From an uncultured Bacteroidales bacterium (GTDB lineage: Bacteria > Bacteroidota > Bacteroidia > Bacteroidales > UBA932): a DNA stretch of 9,702 nucleotides. The notes beneath the pieces were generated by a model. It was not told the DNA's origin. It saw nothing but the letters and a program-made list of their open reading frames with translations, and did no database searches. Made by a program: the position numbers and the translations under genes. The stretch spans positions 1 through 9,702 of the forward strand of contig CALCEJ010000096.1 of assembly GCA_937900465.1 (NCBI GenBank), written 5' to 3'. Of this stretch, positions 6,339 through 9,702 are shown one piece after another; the first letter of the stretch is position 1, and the number at the start of each line of letters is the position of its first letter.

Positions 6339-8163
6339 CCTTGTCCATCAGGTGGACACGCCACATTCCGAATACGTTATGCTCTGAACGGGGGTACGGG
6401 AAGTAATCGACCGGAACTCCCTTTTCGATGCACTCCTGGATGAAACTGAGGCTGTGCTGCCATACGACGGTGTTGTCCATCGCGCCCTGGCATATCAGGA
6501 GTTTCCCCCTAAGCATATCGGCCTTTCCCATCAGGGAGACCTCGGCAAAGCCTTCAGGATTTGTCTTTTCCGTGTCCATATAGCGCTCGCCATACATCAC
6601 CTCGTACCATTTCCAGTCGATGACAGGCCCGCCTGCGACGGCGACTTTGAAGACATCAGGATGATTGAGAAGGAGCGATATGGTCATAAAGCCGCCGTAG
6701 CTCCATCCGTGGACACCTATCCTGTTCCTGTCAACCCAGGGCTCTTCCATCAGGCGGCGGATTCCGACCATCTGGTCCGCCATCTCAGCCCGGCCGCAGC
6801 GTCGGTTGATTGCCTTTTCGAACTCTGCGCCGCGGTAGGATGTGCCGCGGTTGTCCTGGACATAGACTACATAGCCTTTTTGTGCCATCAGCACTTCCCA
6901 CATCCGGACTCCTCCGAGCCAGGAATCATTGACCATCTGGGAGTGTGGGCCTCCATAGACATAGACTACGACGGGGTATTTCTTCGAAGGGTCAAAACCG
7001 ACGGGCTTGTAAAGGCGGTAGTAATTCTCGAATTTTCCATCGGCAGACGGGACGGTTCCGAGCTCTATCTCCGGGGTTGCGACTTCCTGGAGGGGGTCAT
7101 CGGCCCGGAAGAGGATTTCGGATTTTTTGCCGTCAGTGGAGCGGAGGGCGACCGTTCCGGGGTTGTCGAAGGCGGTCCAGCTGTCGATGAACCGCTTCCT
7201 GTCGGGGCTCAGTGAGATGCTGTGCCAGCCGTGGCCTTTCGTCAGCTGGAGCGGCTTTCCGGGCTTCGCCTTTTTGATGCTGCGGTATTTTCCGAGGTCG
7301 ATGCGGAAGAGGTGGTTCTCGATGGGGGATACTTCTGCGCTGGTGTAGTAGAGGTACCTGCCGTCGTTGTCGACATAGGCGACATCGGCTTCAACGCAGG
7401 TAATGCGGCGTACGGTTCCGAGCGTGTCGCAGAGGTAAAGGTTACGGTAGCCGTCGCGATTGTCCGTGCGGTAGATGAACTCGCCGCGGCCTTCGATGAA
7501 ATAAATGGGGTCTTCCGGCTCTACCCAGGCATCGTTCTCCTCGGTAAGGATTGTCCTTACGAAGGCGCCGTTGTCGCTGCGGTACTGGTTCAGGTGCATA
7601 TGATGCTGTTCCCTGTCTAGGACCTGGATGAAGACATACTTGTCATCCGGGCTCCAGGAAATGCCGGTGAGGTATCTCTCCTGGCTGAAGTCGGTGGGGA
7701 CGATTTCCGTCAGGATGTGGCCGTCAGGGTCAGTGATGAGAAGGCTCAGCCTCTCGGAGGCCATTCCGTTCATCGGATAGCGGATTTCCACAAGGCATCC
7801 GGTCCTCGAATTGATGTCCAGAAGGGGAAACTTCGTGACGCGGGATTCGTCTTTCCTGTATACGGCGAGCCGCTTTCCGGAAGGGGAGGGGAATACGCCT
7901 CCTGTAATTCCGAATTCGTTTCTGGATACGCTTTCTCCGATGACGATGCCTTCACCGTCAGCTCCCGGAAGCGTCCAGTCCGGCTCTTCAAACCGGGCCC
8001 ATCCCTCTTTGACCTCGTTTCCTTCCCAGTAGAAGCGCTTTACAGAAGGGTAAACGCTTCTGCTTGCGACCGCGTCTGTCATAGTGAGCTGCGTTCCGGA
8101 AGGGTTCTCCGGTCTTACGTATATCGCCTGGAGGAGGATGGCGAGGAGGATAGATGATATCAT
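6310..8163 (-). CDS. S9 family serine peptidase, dipeptidyl-peptidase IV-like, short N-terminal propeller
   Basis: This is a prolyl-oligopeptidase-clan exopeptidase, probably removing N-terminal dipeptides (often Xaa-Pro) in the periplasm. A hydrophobic stretch at residues 2-13 (ISSILLAILLQA) looks like a signal peptide. A DPPIV N-terminal beta-propeller spans roughly 70-350 and the alpha/beta-hydrolase domain about 375-617. The catalytic triad is visible: Ser488 in GWSYGG, Asp563 in AMDNTV, His595 in SEHNVF. RNEFGI (81-86) lies where mammalian DPPIV has its EEE segment, so only one of the two amine-binding glutamates seems retained; specificity may differ. At 617 residues it is about 100-120 shorter than typical bacterial DPPIV-like proteins; the missing part appears to fall between about residues 43 and 70. 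The frame is intact. The ATG at 8163 is the only plausible start. Single gene, convergent with citX. Confidence 0.92.
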   Translation of the reverse strand: MISSILLAILLQAIYVRPENPSGTQLTMTDAVASRSVYPSVKRFYWEGNEVKEGWARFEEPDWTLPGADGEGIVIGESVSRNEFGITGGVFPSPSGKRLAVYRKDESRVTKFPLLDINSRTGCLVEIRYPMNGMASERLSLLITDPDGHILTEIVPTDFSQERYLTGISWSPDDKYVFIQVLDREQHHMHLNQYRSDNGAFVRTILTEENDAWVEPEDPIYFIEGRGEFIYRTDNRDGYRNLYLCDTLGTVRRITCVEADVAYVDNDGRYLYYTSAEVSPIENHLFRIDLGKYRSIKKAKPGKPLQLTKGHGWHSISLSPDRKRFIDSWTAFDNPGTVALRSTDGKKSEILFRADDPLQEVATPEIELGTVPSADGKFENYYRLYKPVGFDPSKKYPVVVYVYGGPHSQMVNDSWLGGVRMWEVLMAQKGYVVYVQDNRGTSYRGAEFEKAINRRCGRAEMADQMVGIRRLMEEPWVDRNRIGVHGWSYGGFMTISLLLNHPDVFKVAVAGGPVIDWKWYEVMYGERYMDTEKTNPEGFAEVSLMGKADMLRGKLLICQGAMDNTVVWQHSLSFIQECIEKGVPVDYFPYPRSEHNVFGMWRVHLMDKVTEYFDLFL

Positions 8164-8181
8164 TGCTTAAACTTTATTTGA

Positions 8182-8195
8182 ATATTTGCAAATAT
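8182..8195. repeat. 14-bp perfect palindrome in the divergent promoter region
   Basis: ATATTTGCAAATAT is a perfect palindrome. Its right half forms most of the minus-strand -7 element TATATTTG (8189-8196) of the peptidase gene, so a dimeric protein bound here would cover that promoter's start region. It may also arise by chance in AT-rich sequence. Confidence 0.4.
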
Positions 8196-8217
8196 AGTTA
8201 ATAATTCTTTGGAAATA
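8189..8217 (-). promoter_or_regulatory. Probable promoter of the S9 peptidase gene
   Basis: On the minus strand TATATTTG (8196 down to 8189) matches the Bacteroidota -7 consensus TAnnTTTG exactly. A good TTTG -33 element at the expected spacing is not present; TATTTCC (8217-8211) is the nearest T-rich candidate. The predicted start would leave a leader of about 20 bases before the ATG at 8163. Confidence 0.5.
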
Positions 8218-8238
8218 GGCAATTATTGCTTACATTAG
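8208..8238 (+). promoter_or_regulatory. Probable promoter of the citC-citG gene
   Basis: TTTG at 8208-8211 and TACATTAG at 8231-8238 are separated by 19 bases, the same spacing as the exporter promoter. The -7 element has one mismatch to TAnnTTTG. The predicted leader is about 45-50 bases up to the ATG at 8293. The element overlaps the upstream part of the divergent peptidase promoter, so the two transcription units may influence each other. Confidence 0.5.
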
Positions 8239-8292
8239 CCGTGTTTTTGAAGCGTCAGGGCTGACCGGGAGTATTGGGATGTCCGATGTGAG

Positions 8293-9702
8293 ATGGAAAC
8301 GTACGGGAATTTCGAAATACAGGAGATGCCGCTGAGCTCTCCACTACTGCGTTCGCGCGTGGAACGCTTCCTCGGAGAGAATGGCCTCTCCCTGGAAGAC
8401 GTCGGGACGTATCTTGCTGCAGTTTCGCCCGAAGGCAGAATTATTGCCGGAGCGGGAATAGCCTCGAATGTAATAAAATGTGCCGCCGTAGATGCTTCTG
8501 CCCGCGGTACAGGTGTCTTCGGGTCCATCGTTTCGAGGCTTCTCAGCCTTGCCGCTTCGCGGGGGATTATGGACCTCCGCGTGTATACGAAGCCTTCAAA
8601 TGTGTCCATCTTTGAGAGCCTCGGTTTCCACGTCATCGCATCCTGCCCCTCCGCAGCGATACTCGAGAACGGGGATTCGCTGGAGGTGTACTGCGACTAT
8701 CTCCGTTCCTTCCTCCGTCCGTCTGAGCGCTGCGGTGTGATCGTGATGAACGCAAATCCGTTTACCCTCGGGCATAAATACCTGATTGACAAGGCCCTTT
8801 CCCGGGTGGATACGCTTTTCGTCATTCCGGTTGCTGAAGATGTGTCGCGTTTTCCGCTCTCGGAGCGCGTGGCGATGATGGACCTTCCGCCCCGTGCGCT
8901 TTTGGTTGACGGGTCTGAGTATCAGATTTCCTCCGTCACATTCCCTTCGTATTTCCTGAAGTCGCTCTCCGAGGCCTCCGAAGCCCAGATGGCGCTTGAC
9001 CTTAAGATATTCGATGAGTATATCGCTCCGGCCCTCGGAGCTTCCGTCCGTTTTGTGGGCTCAGAACCTTCTGATCCCCTTACCGCCAGGTACAATGAGC
9101 TTATGCACAGCACCCTCCGCTCTGTGGAGGTTGTTGAGATTCCCCGTACGGGAGTGAGTGCCACAGCGGTTCGTGATGCGCTTCGAAGGGGGGTGTTTAG
9201 CGAGGCGGCAGCTATGTGTCCTCCAACCACCTGGCCCTACCTTGCGGCGGATCTTGCTGAGCGTGCGCTCCACCTCGAACTCGACACGCCGCTCAAGCCC
9301 GGACTCGTCTGTCCTGAATCATCCGGGGCCCATTCCGATATGGACTACGGCACGATGCTCTCCGGCATCCGCGCCATCCGTCCGTTCTTCCCCCGCTTCG
9401 CTATGGCGCCGGACGTGGAGTCGCTCCGCGCGCTTGGTATCGAGGCGGAAGATGCGATGCTCCGCTCGACCGGCGGCGTTAACACGCACCGCGGCGCAAT
9501 CTTCGCCATCGGCCTTGCTCTGAACGCCGCTTTCCATCCCGCCGGCTCCGTTCAAAGTGCCACTTCCGATCCCGCCGGTCTGTCCGGTCTGTCCGGTCTC
9601 TCCGGGCGTAAACTGCAATTCACTGATAATCAGGAAGATATAAAAAGAGGGCCCAATCCCCAATCCCCAATCCCCAATCCCCAATCCCCAATCCCCAATC
9701 CC
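8293..9702 (+). CDS. citC: CitC-CitG fusion: citrate lyase ligase joined to (interrupted) triphosphoribosyl-dephospho-CoA synthase, partial at edge
   Basis: The frame is open from ATG 8293 to the window edge (470 codons, no stop). Residues 1-318 are a full citrate lyase ligase, which uses ATP and acetate to acetylate the lyase prosthetic group: a GNAT-like N-terminal domain (IKCAAVDASARGTGV at 61-75), a nucleotidyltransferase domain with NANPFTLGH (153-161, the TxGH motif), DVSRFPLSER, GSEYQISS, DLKIFDEYIAPALG, and VSATAVR (288-294). Residues 320-416 match the first half of CitG: KPGLV (335-339), GAHSDMD (345-351), GIEAEDAM (382-389), TGGVNTHRGAIF (393-404). After 416 the CitG match stops; the frame enters GLS repeats and a proline-rich heptapeptide made by DNA repeats. 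In-frame codons upstream run back to a stop at 8248 with no better start. CitC is well supported; whether CitG is functional depends on sequence beyond the edge. Confidence 0.88.
   Translation, partial: METYGNFEIQEMPLSSPLLRSRVERFLGENGLSLEDVGTYLAAVSPEGRIIAGAGIASNVIKCAAVDASARGTGVFGSIVSRLLSLAASRGIMDLRVYTKPSNVSIFESLGFHVIASCPSAAILENGDSLEVYCDYLRSFLRPSERCGVIVMNANPFTLGHKYLIDKALSRVDTLFVIPVAEDVSRFPLSERVAMMDLPPRALLVDGSEYQISSVTFPSYFLKSLSEASEAQMALDLKIFDEYIAPALGASVRFVGSEPSDPLTARYNELMHSTLRSVEVVEIPRTGVSATAVRDALRRGVFSEAAAMCPPTTWPYLAADLAERALHLELDTPLKPGLVCPESSGAHSDMDYGTMLSGIRAIRPFFPRFAMAPDVESLRALGIEAEDAMLRSTGGVNTHRGAIFAIGLALNAAFHPAGSVQSATSDPAGLSGLSGLSGRKLQFTDNQEDIKRGPNPQSPIPNPQSPIPNP
9577..9603 (+). repeat. 9-bp tandem repeat, three units
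   Basis: GGTCTGTCC occurs at 9577-9585 and 9586-9594, followed by GGTCTCTCC (one change) at 9595-9603. In the citC-citG frame it encodes Gly-Leu-Ser repeated three times, which does not resemble CitG. It lies directly after the point where CitG homology ends and before the heptamer array. Confidence 0.85.
9623..9633. repeat. Short palindrome between two tandem arrays
   Basis: CTGAT and ATCAG flank a single A, an 11-bp perfect inverted repeat. It sits in an AT-rich stretch (about 9608-9648) whose base use is unlike the flanking GC-rich citG coding sequence, suggesting inserted or intergenic-type DNA rather than enzyme-coding sequence. Confidence 0.45.
9652..9702 (+). repeat. CCCCAAT heptamer tandem array, at least 7 units, runs off the edge
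   Basis: The AAT cores recur every seven bases at 9655, 9662, 9669, 9676, 9683, 9690 and 9697, with four C between them and no mismatch. The array is open in all six frames, since three units restore the frame and none contains a stop. In the citC-citG frame it encodes repeated Asn-Pro-Gln-Ser-Pro-Ile-Pro. The minus strand reads GGGGATT repeated, four-G runs with three-base loops, a strong G-quadruplex pattern. Copy number is likely unstable, and the true length is not known because the window ends inside it. Confidence 0.95.

Noticed and set aside
6454..7215. A 253-codon plus-strand open frame opposite the S9 peptidase gene
   Set aside because: It is antisense to a well-supported peptidase with an intact catalytic triad, shows no recognisable domain, and long antisense frames are common in GC-rich genes with biased codon use.
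9319..9684. A 121-codon minus-strand open frame starting in the heptamer array
   Set aside because: It begins in repeats that are open in all frames and then runs antisense to the conserved CitG motifs, so its openness is explained by the repeat and by the coding strand opposite.
9652..9702. A telomere-like or CRISPR repeat interpretation of the CCCCAAT array
   Set aside because: The unit resembles some eukaryotic telomere repeats, but all neighbouring genes and promoters are bacterial. There are no spacers between units, so it is not a CRISPR array.

Overview
The window looks like the chromosome of a moderately GC-rich member of the Bacteroidota, probably of the order Bacteroidales. The main clue is promoter architecture: the first operon has a textbook Bacteroidota promoter, TTTG, a 19-base spacer, then TATCTTTG, and classical Shine-Dalgarno sequences are weak or absent. 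The protein families fit: split MacB-type exporters with separate ATPase and paired permeases, and a S9B dipeptidyl-peptidase-like serine peptidase with the RNEFG signature. The genus cannot be read from this sequence.

Layout. Bases 1-147 hold a folded repeat or terminator-like structure (1-45), a 9+9 bp inverted repeat (71-91) and the promoter (89-119). Bases 148-5814 hold a complete tripartite export operon: ABC ATPase, two FtsX/MacB-type permeases, a membrane-fusion (MacA/HlyD-like) adaptor and a TolC-like outer membrane channel, with gaps of 1, -4, 15 and 6 bases. A citX gene (5811-6338) is attached to its end by an ATGA stop/start overlap. A convergent S9 peptidase gene (6310-8163, minus) overlaps the citX 3' end by 29 bp. 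After a 129-bp divergent promoter region, a plus-strand gene (8293 to beyond the edge) encodes citrate lyase ligase (CitC) joined in frame to the first half of triphosphoribosyl-dephospho-CoA synthase (CitG). This open gene has no stop codon in the window and is easily missed.

How the genes fit together. The exporter would couple ATP hydrolysis in the cytoplasm to export of an unknown substrate across the outer membrane. CitX, CitC and CitG are the three accessory enzymes that build, attach and acetylate the prosthetic group of citrate lyase: CitG makes it, CitX loads it on the acyl-carrier subunit, CitC acetylates it. The lyase subunits (citD, citE, citF) are not in the window. The cit genes are divided between the tail of an export operon and a separate promoter, with a secreted-type peptidase gene between them.

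Most interesting part. The CitG half stops matching its family at about base 9541, near the middle of the normal domain. It is followed by a 9-bp tandem repeat, a short AT-rich stretch with a palindrome, and a CCCCAAT heptamer array (at least 7 units, 9652-9702) running off the edge. Because 7 is not a multiple of 3, any change in copy number would change the downstream reading frame. This may be a repeat element that broke citG, a phase-variable gene, or a contig end caused by the repeat.
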